Below, one piece after another: positions 27,802-36,006 of a DNA stretch of 64,000 nt. Every line of letters begins with the position of its first letter. Positions within the stretch are counted from its first letter, which is position 1. Under the pieces are notes generated by a model that ran no database searches, was not told where the DNA came from, and saw nothing but the letters and a program-made list of their open reading frames with translations. Both the position numbers and the translations under genes were made by a program. The stretch is taken from positions 26,889 to 90,888 of the forward strand of contig WGUO01000011.1 in the NCBI GenBank assembly GCA_014867205.1. The letters are read 5' to 3'. Source of the stretch: Muribaculaceae bacterium. GTDB lineage: Bacteria; Bacteroidota; Bacteroidia; Bacteroidales; Muribaculaceae.

Positions 27802-27833
27802 TTTGCGGAGATTGTTGTAATTTATTAATTTTG
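27802..27833 (+). promoter_or_regulatory. Promoter of lysS
   Basis: TTTG (27802-27805), 20-nt spacer, TAATTTTG (27826-27833). Start at ATG 27914 gives a leader of about 75 nt. Confidence 0.7.
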
Positions 27834-27913
27834 CATTCTGAATGGATTGCCACACAGCCGTGAGGACATCGTGCATCCATTCCACCGCATACGTAATCAA
27901 ACAACACCACAAT

Positions 27914-29464
27914 ATGGCAAATCACGAACTGAGTGAACAGGAGATAGTAAGACGCAAGAGTATGGAGGCACTCCGCGAGCGCGGAATCGAGCCATACCCC
28001 GCCGCAGAGTATAAGGTCACAGGCCACACCGCCGAAATCAAGGAGAACTTCAAGGACGACGAGGAGCCGTTACGCGAGGTTAGCGTGGCCGGCCGAATCA
28101 TGAGCCGCCGAATCATGGGAAAGGCCTCGTTCATGGAGCTTCAGGACGCCGAGGGCCGCATACAGGTCTACGTGTCGCGCGACGACCTCTGTCCCGGCGA
28201 GGACAAGGACATGTATAACGTGGTGTTCAAGAAACTTCTCGACATCGGTGACTTCATCGGCGTGAAGGGTTACGTGTTCCGCACGCAGATGGGCGAGATA
28301 ACCATCCATGCACAGGAGATCACCGTGCTGTCGAAGAGCCTGCGCCCCCTGCCCATCGTCAAGATGAAGGAGGGCAAGGCATACGACGCCTTCACCGACC
28401 CCGAGCTCCGCTACCGCCAGCGCTATGTCGACCTCGTGGTAAACCCCGGTGTGCGCGAGATATTCACCAAGCGCACCCGCATGTTCAACTCCATGCGCGA
28501 GTACTTCAACAGCCACGGCTACCTCGAGGTCGAGACCCCGATCCTGCAGTCGATTCCCGGCGGCGCATCGGCGCGCCCCTTCATCACGCACCATAACGCC
28601 CTCGACATACCCCTCTACCTGCGCATAGCCGACGAGCTTTACCTCAAGCGCCTCATCGTGGGCGGATTCGAGGGTGTGTACGAGTTCTCGAAGAACTTCC
28701 GCAACGAGGGCATGGACCGCACCCACAACCCCGAGTTCACCTGCATGGAGATATACGTCTCCTACAAGGACTACAACTGGATGATGGAGTTCACCGAGAA
28801 GATGCTCGAGAAGATATGCCTCGACGTCAACGGCACAACCAAGGTCAAGGTCGGCGACAACGAGATTGACTTCAAGGCCCCCTACCGCCGCATCACGATG
28901 ACCGACGCCATCAAGGAGAAGACCGGATTCGACATCACCGGCAAGAGCGAGGAGGAACTTCGCGCGTTCTGCCGCGAGGCCGGTATCGAGACTGACCCCT
29001 CGATGGGCAAGGGCAAGCTTATCGACGAGATTTTCGGCGAGAAGTGCGAGGGCTCTTACATCCAGCCGACCTTCATCATCGACTATCCCATAGAGATGTC
29101 GCCGCTGACCAAGCGTCACCGCGAGAACCCCGAGCTGACCGAGCGATTCGAGCTGATGGTCAACGGCAAGGAACTTGCCAACGCATACAGCGAGCTCAAC
29201 GACCCGATCGACCAGTACGGACGCTTCGTTGAGCAGATGCGCCTGGCCGACAAGGGAGATGACGAGGCCATGATCATCGACGGTGACTTCATCCGCGCCC
29301 TGGAGTACGGCATGCCCCCGACATCGGGCATGGGTATCGGCATGGACCGCCTGGCCATGCTGCTGACCGGCCAGACCACAATCCAGGAGGTACTTCTCTT
29401 CCCGCAGATGCGCCCGGAGAAGAAACAGCAGAAGGAAGACGCGTCACAGTCTGACGCCGAGTAA
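27914..29464 (+). CDS. lysS: Lysyl-tRNA synthetase, class II
   Basis: Start at ATG 27914 (MANHELSEQEIVRRK); the upstream in-frame ATG 27842 almost coincides with the expected transcription start. The 516-residue protein has an OB-fold anticodon domain (VSVAGRIMSRRIMGKASF) and class II motifs: motif 2 in FRNEGMDRTHNPEF and motif 3 in GMGIGMDRLAMLLTG. It charges tRNA-Lys with lysine in the cytoplasm. It is followed 22 bp later by gpsA. Confidence 0.97.
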   Translation: MANHELSEQEIVRRKSMEALRERGIEPYPAAEYKVTGHTAEIKENFKDDEEPLREVSVAGRIMSRRIMGKASFMELQDAEGRIQVYVSRDDLCPGEDKDMYNVVFKKLLDIGDFIGVKGYVFRTQMGEITIHAQEITVLSKSLRPLPIVKMKEGKAYDAFTDPELRYRQRYVDLVVNPGVREIFTKRTRMFNSMREYFNSHGYLEVETPILQSIPGGASARPFITHHNALDIPLYLRIADELYLKRLIVGGFEGVYEFSKNFRNEGMDRTHNPEFTCMEIYVSYKDYNWMMEFTEKMLEKICLDVNGTTKVKVGDNEIDFKAPYRRITMTDAIKEKTGFDITGKSEEELRAFCREAGIETDPSMGKGKLIDEIFGEKCEGSYIQPTFIIDYPIEMSPLTKRHRENPELTERFELMVNGKELANAYSELNDPIDQYGRFVEQMRLADKGDDEAMIIDGDFIRALEYGMPPTSGMGIGMDRLAMLLTGQTTIQEVLLFPQMRPEKKQQKEDASQSDAE

Positions 29465-29486
29465 ATCACATATCACCCCCGACAAC

Positions 29487-30488
29487 ATGAACCCAATGGG
29501 TAGAATCGCAGTCATAGGGAGCGGCAGCTGGGCCACCGCACTGGCCAAGCTGCTGCTCGGCAACTGCGACCGTATCACCTGGTACATGCACCGGGCAGAC
29601 CGTATCGACGACTTCATCAGGTATGGCCATAACCCGGTCTACCTGTCGGATGTCGCGTTCGACACGATGCGCATCGACTTCACTTCAGACATCGACCGTG
29701 CATGCTCGGAGGCCGACACTCTGGTCTTTGTCGTGCCGTCACCATATTTCAAGGCCACGGCCGATTCAATCAGGGTCGATATCTCAGGCAAGAATATCGT
29801 GTCGGCTGTCAAGGGCATCGTGCCGGAGTCGAATATGATAATCACAGACTATCTTCACGCGCATCACGGCTGCCGCCCGGAGAACATGCTGGTCATCGGG
29901 GGCCCCTGTCACGCCGAGGAGGTCGCCCTGGAGCGTCTGAGCTATCTTACCATCGGATGCCGCGACGTGGCCAAGGCCAATGACTTCGCATCGCTGATAG
30001 CGGGCAAGAAGATGAAGACCATCATCTCCGAGGATGTCGACGGCATCGAGTATGCCGCCGTGCTCAAGAATGTCTACGCCATAGCAGCCGGCATACTGAG
30101 CGGCATGAAGGCCGGCGACAATTTCCTGGCCATGATGGTCTGCAACGCGATCCGCGAGATGCGCCGCTTTATCGACGCCATCGCCCCGCTGCCGGGACGC
30201 GACATATGCCGCTCCGCATATTTAGGTGACCTGCTGGTCACGGCATACAGCCGCTTCTCGCGCAACCATAACTTCGGCTCCATGATCGGCAAGGGCTACA
30301 GCGTCAAGGCCGCAATGATGGAGATGGAGATGGTGGCCGAAGGATATTACGGCACAAAATGCATGCACCAGATCAACGAGGCGGGGCCTCATGTCGATAT
30401 GCCGATACTCGAGTGCGTTCACTCGATACTCTACGGCAACGTCAAGCCACGCCGCGCCGTCGACATCATCACGTCGACTTTCACCTGA
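29487..30488 (+). CDS. gpsA: Glycerol-3-phosphate dehydrogenase (NAD(P)+)
   Basis: A 333-residue enzyme with the N-terminal nucleotide fold (IAVIGSGSWATALAKLL) and the catalytic helix carrying lysine in YAAVLKNVYAIAAGI. It reduces dihydroxyacetone phosphate to sn-glycerol 3-phosphate for phospholipid synthesis. In operon with lysS. Confidence 0.94.
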   Translation: MNPMGRIAVIGSGSWATALAKLLLGNCDRITWYMHRADRIDDFIRYGHNPVYLSDVAFDTMRIDFTSDIDRACSEADTLVFVVPSPYFKATADSIRVDISGKNIVSAVKGIVPESNMIITDYLHAHHGCRPENMLVIGGPCHAEEVALERLSYLTIGCRDVAKANDFASLIAGKKMKTIISEDVDGIEYAAVLKNVYAIAAGILSGMKAGDNFLAMMVCNAIREMRRFIDAIAPLPGRDICRSAYLGDLLVTAYSRFSRNHNFGSMIGKGYSVKAAMMEMEMVAEGYYGTKCMHQINEAGPHVDMPILECVHSILYGNVKPRRAVDIITSTFT

Positions 30489-30609
30489 CGCCCGGCGCAC
30501 CGCAGGTGCCTGAATTTCGTTTTTTACGAAAACTTTAACACTTATCCGACAACCCGGCGCGACCGGATTCCGTTTTTTCCTTAGATATATAAACCCAAAA
30601 ATTATAGAA

Positions 30610-31914
30610 ATGAAATCGATAGAACTGAACATCGAGAAAGCCGTCTTCTTTGCGGAGAAGGAATTCAATGCCAACAAGGATGCCGCACGCGAGGCAATCA
30701 CCACCGTCGAGGAGGGCAGCGGAGCCGGCAACGACTTCCTGGGCTGGGTAAAGCTCCCCTCGGAGATCTCGCCCGAACTCATCGCAAGCATCAATGCCAC
30801 AGCCAAGCGTCTGCAGGAGAACTGCGACTATGTGGTATGCGTAGGCATCGGCGGCTCATATCTCGGCGCCAAGGCCGTCAACACAGCCCTGGCTAACAAC
30901 TTCGAGTATTATTACGCACCCAACCCCAAGCGCCCCAAGGTGCTTTACGCAGGCCAGAACATCGGCGAGGAATACACCGCCGAACTTGAGAAACTGCTCA
31001 CCGGCAAGCGTTTCGGCATCATCGTGATATCCAAGTCAGGCACCACCACCGAGCCTGCGATCGCCTTCCGCATCCTCAAGGAACTCCTTGAGAAGCAGGC
31101 AGGCAAGGAGGCTGCCAAGAACCTCATCGTGGCCATCACCGACGCCAGCAAGGGCGCTCTGCGCACCCTCGCAACCCAGGAGGGATATGAGACATATGTA
31201 ATTCCCGACAATGTGGGCGGCCGCTTCTCAGTGCTGACCCCCGTAGGCCTGCTCCCCATCGCCGTGGCAGGACACGACATCGAGAAACTTGTAGCCGGTG
31301 CCGTCGAGATGGAGAAGTCCACTCTCCGCGCAAACCCCGACAACATCTCAGAGACTTACGCGCGCATGCGCAACGCCCTCTACCAGAGCGGCAAGAAGAT
31401 CGAGATCCTCGTAAACTTCGACCCGAAGCTCCACTATTTCGGAGAATGGTGGAAACAGCTCTACGGCGAGTCGGAGGGTAAGGACGGCAAGGGTATCTTC
31501 CCCGCATCGGTTGACTTCACCACCGACCTGCACTCGATGGGCCAGTGGATCCAGCAGGGCGAGCGTACCATCTTCGAGACAGTCATCTCGGTAGCCAAGC
31601 CTGCCGTAGAACGCCGCATCCCTTCTGACGAGGCTAATCTCGACGGACTCAACTATCTCGCAGGCAAGCGCATCGACGAGGTCAACAAGATGGCTGAGCT
31701 CGGCACACAGATGGCACATGTCGATGGCGGCGTGCCCAACATGCGCATCGTGATCGAATCGCTCTGCGAGCACACCCTCGGCGGACTCATCTACTTCTTC
31801 GAGAAAGCCTGCGGCATCAGCGGATACATGCTCGGCGTCAACCCGTTCAACCAGCCGGGTGTCGAGGCCTACAAGAAGAACATGTTCAAGCTTCTCAAGA
31901 AGCCGGGATATTGA
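30610..31914 (+). CDS. pgi: Glucose-6-phosphate isomerase
   Basis: A 434-residue enzyme with phosphosugar-binding sequences VCVGIGGSYLGAKAV, ISKSGTTTEPAIAFR and the C-terminal GVEAYKKNMFKLLKK. It interconverts glucose 6-phosphate and fructose 6-phosphate. Separated from gpsA by 121 bp with no clear terminator, so either read-through or its own promoter is possible. Confidence 0.96.
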   Translation: MKSIELNIEKAVFFAEKEFNANKDAAREAITTVEEGSGAGNDFLGWVKLPSEISPELIASINATAKRLQENCDYVVCVGIGGSYLGAKAVNTALANNFEYYYAPNPKRPKVLYAGQNIGEEYTAELEKLLTGKRFGIIVISKSGTTTEPAIAFRILKELLEKQAGKEAAKNLIVAITDASKGALRTLATQEGYETYVIPDNVGGRFSVLTPVGLLPIAVAGHDIEKLVAGAVEMEKSTLRANPDNISETYARMRNALYQSGKKIEILVNFDPKLHYFGEWWKQLYGESEGKDGKGIFPASVDFTTDLHSMGQWIQQGERTIFETVISVAKPAVERRIPSDEANLDGLNYLAGKRIDEVNKMAELGTQMAHVDGGVPNMRIVIESLCEHTLGGLIYFFEKACGISGYMLGVNPFNQPGVEAYKKNMFKLLKKPGY

Positions 31915-31924
31915 TTAGGTCAGA

Positions 31925-32005
31925 AGTCAGAGTTATGAGGTTTTAGGTTTTAAGATTTTAGGCTTTAGGTCTAACACCTAAACTCTAACACCTAACACCT
32001 AAAAA
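31925..32005. repeat. TTTTAGG / CCTAAC palindromic repeat, copy 2
   Basis: After TCAGAGTTATGAG, TTTTAGGTTTTAAGATTTTAG-type units (31942-31973) face CTAACACCTAAAC-type units (31972-32003). It sits between pgi and the bidirectional terminator. Confidence 0.7.
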
Positions 32006-32006
32006 T

Positions 32007-32046
32007 CGGGGCTATTGCGGCAGTGATCGCAATAGCCCCGTTTCTT
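32007..32046. terminator. Bidirectional terminator between pgi and hom
   Basis: A perfect 13-bp stem CGGGGCTATTGCG / CGCAATAGCCCCG (32007-32019, 32028-32040), followed by TTTCTT on the plus strand and preceded by AAAAAT, which is T-rich on the minus strand. Confidence 0.9.
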
Positions 32047-32063
32047 GTCCCGTTTCCCCATTT

Positions 32064-33275
32064 CTAATCGTCGCGGTCGAGAAAGAACATCGGGATGTTG
32101 GCCAGAAAGACATCGGGTGCGTCAAGACGCTCGCGCACCGCGATAAGGTCAGACAACAGTATGTCTCCGATTATATAACAGCCGTTCTCCGAGCGGTATT
32201 GCTCGCGCACGTGCGTGAAGGGGAGCAACGCCGGGATGTCAGTATCCTCGTAGCGGGCATAGACACGCAGGCACACATCGGTGGTATAGGACGGCGTGTC
32301 GATATATTCCATCTTCTTGTACTCGTAACGGTAGCCGTGCCGGCGCGCCATTACATCGCTCAGGATTGAGGAGGCTGTCGGGAATCCCCCGGCCCCCTTG
32401 CCGAACATGAACTGGCGGTCGTAGCACTCACCCCGGATCACAACACCGTTGTATTCGTTATCCACGCTGTATATGTATTTCGACGGACTGACGAACTCCG
32501 GCATGACGAACATGGTGAATTCCGTGTCGCTCACCTTGACCACCTGGGCTACGAGCTTGATCTTGACACCCTTCTCGCGGGCATAGCGTATGTCGTCGTC
32601 ATGGATAGTCGAGATGCCGTAGGTGAATATGCTCTCCGGTGGCACATACACGCCGAGCGCGTGAACGGTGATGATGATGAGCTTATAGAGGGCGTCGGCG
32701 CCACTGATATCGAACGTCGGGTCACTCTCGGCAAAGCCGAGTTCCTGCGCCTTGCGCAGAGCCGAGGCATAGTCCTCGCTGTGGTCGAACACACGCGACA
32801 GTATGTAGTTGGTCGAGCCGTTAAGTATTCCCTTAACCTCGAGAAGCAGGTCGTTGTCGTAATATTCCTCAAGGTTGCGGATCACGGGTATCGAGCCGCA
32901 CGACGAAGCGTCGTAGAGCAGCGCGGTGCCGTAACGGCCCTGCAGTTCGATGAGTTCGGGAAGGTGGGTGGCTATCATTGCCTTCGAGCCGGAGACGACT
33001 GGTATGCCGCGTCTCAGAGCGCCGGTGACAATGTCATAGGATGCAGCGGGGTCATCGACTACCTCGACCACAAGATTTATTGTCGGGTCATCGAATATCT
33101 CTGATGCCCTGTCGGTGAGGATGCCGTCGGGAAGCTCGATGCCGCGCGGCTTTGTTATGTCGCGCACGCATATCCGGCTTATAACGGCATGCGCGTTCTT
33201 GGCCTTTGCGATGACCTGATACACGCTGCGGCCCACTGTGCCAAATCCGAAGAGTCCGATTCGTATTGTATTCAT
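32064..33275 (-). CDS. hom: Homoserine dehydrogenase
   Basis: A 403-residue enzyme: Rossmann motif IGLFGFGTVGRSVYQV, catalytic-domain patterns LLYDASSCGSIPVIR, VKGILNGSTNYILSR and the GFAESDPTFDISGADALYK signature. It reduces aspartate 4-semialdehyde to homoserine. The about 70 residues after the core do not show a clear ACT domain, so allosteric control by threonine is uncertain. It overlaps metX by ATGA and is the last gene of metY-metX-hom. Confidence 0.95.
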   Translation of the reverse strand: MNTIRIGLFGFGTVGRSVYQVIAKAKNAHAVISRICVRDITKPRGIELPDGILTDRASEIFDDPTINLVVEVVDDPAASYDIVTGALRRGIPVVSGSKAMIATHLPELIELQGRYGTALLYDASSCGSIPVIRNLEEYYDNDLLLEVKGILNGSTNYILSRVFDHSEDYASALRKAQELGFAESDPTFDISGADALYKLIIITVHALGVYVPPESIFTYGISTIHDDDIRYAREKGVKIKLVAQVVKVSDTEFTMFVMPEFVSPSKYIYSVDNEYNGVVIRGECYDRQFMFGKGAGGFPTASSILSDVMARRHGYRYEYKKMEYIDTPSYTTDVCLRVYARYEDTDIPALLPFTHVREQYRSENGCYIIGDILLSDLIAVRERLDAPDVFLANIPMFFLDRDD

Positions 33276-34288
33276 AAGAGATTAGAGTTTAGAATCCTGT
33301 TGAGTTGCTCGTGCTCCACGAGGAAGCCGTCATGGCCGAACCGGGAGTCTATCTCGGCATAGACCGCCCCGGGAATCATAGAGCACAGATTCCTCATCTC
33401 GGCGGGAGTGAATATGATGTCTGACGATATTCCGATAACGACAGTGCTGGCCTTGATTCGCGACAGGGCTGCTGGGATGCCTCCGCGGCCTCGGCCTATG
33501 TCGTGCGTGTCGAATGAGTTGAGTATTGACATGTATGAATAGGCATTGAAGCGCCGGCAGAGTTTGTCGCCCTGGTGCCTCTGGTAGGAGCAAGCCCTCG
33601 GGGGCGTGGTGAGCGGGTCGCGGTCCTCAGGGTCGGCCTGCGAGACATTATAGCCGCTGCCCCCACGGTATGTCAGCAGTCCGATGGCGCGTGCGGCCGC
33701 CATGCCGGCCATGCCGGCGTCGGGACGGCGCTCTCCGTAAGTGGCGTCGGCCATAATGGCCATGCGCTGCGTCTCGTCAATGGCGATAGTCCAGGGCGAC
33801 GCCTTGGCGTCGGTGGCTATCAGCACGAAGCGGTCAAAACGCTCCGGTTCCTCGGCTATCCACTCCAGGGCCTGGAAACCGCCCACAGAACTCCCGACAA
33901 GCGCATGGATTCTCCCTATGCCGAGATGCGAGGCAAGCAGGGCATGCGCCCGCGCCATGTCGCGAATGGTCACCAGCGGGAAGTCGGAGTAGTATGGCTC
34001 GCCTGTCTCGGGGTTCTCCGACAACGGGCCGGTAGTGCCGTAATGAGAGCCGATGATATTGGCGCATACCACAAACCATCTGTCAGGATCCAGAAAACAG
34101 CCCGGCTCGACAGTGTGCGGCCACCAGTCGGCGACATCGCTGTTGGCTGTCAGCGCGTGGCATACCCACACCACGTTCGAGAGGTCGGGGGCAGGCTTGC
34201 CGAACGTATGGTAGGCCACGCGGAGTCTCGGCAGCACCGCTCCTGACTCAAGTGCGAAAGGACCGTCATGTTCATATATTCCTTCCAT
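33272..34288 (-). CDS. metX: Homoserine O-acetyltransferase
   Basis: A 338-residue alpha/beta-hydrolase-fold enzyme. The nucleophile elbow is VGSSVGGFQALEW (Ser134), an acid is in ISSDIIFTP and the histidine in FGHDGFLVE. It transfers acetyl from acetyl-CoA to homoserine. Acetyl rather than succinyl is the usual activity in this family, but substrate was not tested. It begins 3 bp after metY ends. Confidence 0.93.
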   Translation of the reverse strand: MEGIYEHDGPFALESGAVLPRLRVAYHTFGKPAPDLSNVVWVCHALTANSDVADWWPHTVEPGCFLDPDRWFVVCANIIGSHYGTTGPLSENPETGEPYYSDFPLVTIRDMARAHALLASHLGIGRIHALVGSSVGGFQALEWIAEEPERFDRFVLIATDAKASPWTIAIDETQRMAIMADATYGERRPDAGMAGMAAARAIGLLTYRGGSGYNVSQADPEDRDPLTTPPRACSYQRHQGDKLCRRFNAYSYMSILNSFDTHDIGRGRGGIPAALSRIKASTVVIGISSDIIFTPAEMRNLCSMIPGAVYAEIDSRFGHDGFLVEHEQLNRILNSNLL

Positions 34289-34291
34289 GCC

Positions 34292-35587
34292 TCAGACAGT
34301 GATTCCGGTTTTGGCAAACGCCTGGTTGAAGTCGGCTATGATGTCCTCGACATCCTCCAGTCCGAGCGATATGCGGAGCAGGGTCGGTGTGACGCCGGCG
34401 GCGGCAAGGTCGGCATCTGACAACTGCTTATGGGTGGTCGAGGCCGGATGTGTGACAACTGAAATAGAGTCGCCGATCATCGTCATGTGGGCCACAAGCT
34501 CGAGCGCCTCGACAAAGCGCACCGTTGACTCGAGGTCTCCCTTGAGCTCGACGTTGAGCACTCCTGATGCACCAAAGCGAAAGTATTTCTTAGCCAGCGC
34601 ATGCGAGGGATGGTCATCGAAGCCGACATAGCTTACACGGCTCACGTAGGGACTCTCGCGCAGGAACTCGGCAAGCCTGCGTGTGGCCTCGACCTGATGG
34701 CGAACGCGCAGCGAGAGCGTCTCGAGGCCAAGGAGCATCAGATAACTGTCGAACGCAGAGGGGCAGGTGCCAAGGTCACGCTGTCCGTCAACCCGGCATT
34801 TCACGATATATGCCGCCGGCCCGAACGCCTCATAGAGGTTCAGGCCGTGGTAGCCCTCCGACGGACCGTCGATGCAGGCGAACCGCCCGTTGTTCCAGGG
34901 GAACTTGCCGGAGTCCACAATGACTCCGCCCATTGCCGTGCCGTGGCCGTTGATCCATTTGGTCGCGGAGTCGACCACGATATCGGCACCCCAGTCGAAT
35001 GGATTGCAGAGGTATCCGCCGGCACCGAACGTATTGTCGACTATCAGCGGCACCCCGGCAGAATGGGCCACATGTGCGAGACCATCGATGTCGGCAACCG
35101 CGCAGGTCGGGTTGCCCATGCTCTCGGCAAACAGGAGGCGCGTACGGTCGTCGATAAGTGAGGCGATTGTCTCGGGAGACTCGTCAGGCGCGATTCTGAC
35201 CTCGATGCCGAGGCGACGCAGTGTGTGCCGGAACTGGTTGTATGTGCCTCCGTAAAGGAACGGCGCGGCAACAATGTTGTCGTCGGCCGAGGCGAGTGTG
35301 GTGAACGCTATCAGCAGCGCGGCCATGCCCGACGATGTGGCCATGGCGCCGACACCGCCGTAGAGAGCGGCGACGCGCTCCTCATAGGCCGTGGTGGTCG
35401 GATTCTGCAGACGTGTGTAAATGTTTCCGGCCTCAGACAGCTCGAAGAGGTTTGCGGCATAGTCGCATGTCTCGAAGCGATAGGCCGATGTAGGGTAAAT
35501 GGCGATTCCTCGCGAGCCGGTCGGCTCGTGGTGGTTAAGTCCGGCATGTATCTGCCTTGTCTCGAATTTTAGTTTACTGTAGTCCAT
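34292..35587 (-). CDS. metY: O-acetylhomoserine sulfhydrylase / Cys-Met PLP enzyme
   Basis: A 431-residue fold-type I PLP enzyme of the Cys/Met metabolism family. Visible are YTRLQNPTTTAYEERVAALY, IVDNTFGAGGYLCNPF and the Schiff-base lysine Lys210 in DSATKWINGHGTAMGG. The length fits O-acetylhomoserine sulfhydrylase, which makes homocysteine from O-acetylhomoserine and sulfide. A cystathionine-forming role cannot be excluded. First structural gene behind the leader-peptide attenuator. Confidence 0.92.
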   Translation of the reverse strand: MDYSKLKFETRQIHAGLNHHEPTGSRGIAIYPTSAYRFETCDYAANLFELSEAGNIYTRLQNPTTTAYEERVAALYGGVGAMATSSGMAALLIAFTTLASADDNIVAAPFLYGGTYNQFRHTLRRLGIEVRIAPDESPETIASLIDDRTRLLFAESMGNPTCAVADIDGLAHVAHSAGVPLIVDNTFGAGGYLCNPFDWGADIVVDSATKWINGHGTAMGGVIVDSGKFPWNNGRFACIDGPSEGYHGLNLYEAFGPAAYIVKCRVDGQRDLGTCPSAFDSYLMLLGLETLSLRVRHQVEATRRLAEFLRESPYVSRVSYVGFDDHPSHALAKKYFRFGASGVLNVELKGDLESTVRFVEALELVAHMTMIGDSISVVTHPASTTHKQLSDADLAAAGVTPTLLRISLGLEDVEDIIADFNQAFAKTGITV

Positions 35588-35706
35588 ATTTTTAGGGTTT
35601 AGGTTTTAGGTGTTAGATTTTAGGCTTTAAGATGTTGGTTTTAGATTTTAGGGGATAGATATTAGCCTAACATCTAACACCTAAATCCTAACACCTAACC
35701 GCCTAA
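35588..35706. repeat. TTTTAGG / CCTAACA palindromic repeat, copy 3, between attenuator and metY
   Basis: Left arm TTTAGGTTTTAGGTGTTAG and right arm CCTAACATCTAACACCTAA plus further units are complementary. The repeat lies inside the metY leader, between the terminator and the metY start, so any read-through transcript must cross it. Confidence 0.75.
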
Positions 35707-35707
35707 C

Positions 35708-35736
35708 AAAAAAGCCGGCTTCGTAAGAGGCCGGCT
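35708..35736 (-). terminator. Attenuator terminator of the met operon
   Basis: On the minus strand AGCCGGC, loop CTCTTACGAA, GCCGGCT, then six T. It lies 28 nt after the leader-peptide stop codon and 121 nt before metY. The segment AGCCGG (35775-35770) at the end of the leader ORF is complementary to the 3' arm, so an alternative antiterminator pairing is possible. Confidence 0.85.
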
Positions 35737-35763
35737 GTATATTGGTTTTGTGCGTTGATCATC

Positions 35764-35874
35764 CTACACCCGGCTGAGTCGGCTGCACATCATCATGGAC
35801 ATCATCATGACATTCGTATCCGCATGGTTCATGCGGATGCCTTGACGTGCCTGTATGTCTGCGATGTGACTCAT
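35764..35874 (-). CDS. Met-rich leader peptide of the metY-metX-hom operon
   Basis: A 36-codon ORF from ATG 35874 to TAG 35766-35764, too short for ordinary gene finding. It reads MSHIADIQARQGIRMN, then HADTNV, then MMMSMMMC, then SRLSRV. Met is at 1, 15, 23-25 and 27-29 (8 of 36). It lies between a full promoter and a rho-independent terminator ahead of methionine-synthesis genes. In classical attenuation, shortage of Met-tRNA stalls the ribosome on such codons, freeing AGCCGG (35775-35770) to pair with the terminator; a ribosome at the stop codon would cover it. This model is inference; the sequence elements are seen directly. Function as a peptide is not expected. Confidence 0.8.
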   Translation of the reverse strand: MSHIADIQARQGIRMNHADTNVMMMSMMMCSRLSRV

Positions 35875-35903
35875 ATTCGGGTTTTGTCTTGTCTTTTTGC
35901 AAA

Positions 35904-35939
35904 AACTGAGCGCAAAGTTATAAAAACTTGCGCTCAGTT
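35904..35939. promoter_or_regulatory. Perfect 12-bp inverted repeat over the leader promoter
   Basis: AACTGAGCGCAA (35904-35915) and TTGCGCTCAGTT (35928-35939) with a 12-nt spacer. It overlaps the -7 box and the expected start point. Followed by five T on the minus strand, it may also serve as terminator for the 36007-39624 gene, whose stop is 68 bp away. Confidence 0.7.
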
Positions 35940-35944
35940 CCAAA
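35913..35944 (-). promoter_or_regulatory. Promoter of the met leader/operon
   Basis: TTTG (35944-35941), exactly 20 nt, TAACTTTG (35920-35913). Start expected near 35907, giving about 33 nt before the leader ATG. Confidence 0.8.
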
Positions 35945-36006
35945 TTATTCTGTCATTTTGTTTTGTTTATCTTCATTCAGATTGCAAAACGAAAAATTAA
36001 CAGCTC

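Noticed and set aside
28070..29119. 349-codon open frame on the minus strand inside lysS
   Set aside because: Antisense shadow of a housekeeping gene; no domain and no promoter.
35708..35944. SAM riboswitch upstream of metY
   Set aside because: No multi-helix aptamer pattern was recognised; a short Met-run ORF and a simple terminator explain the region better.
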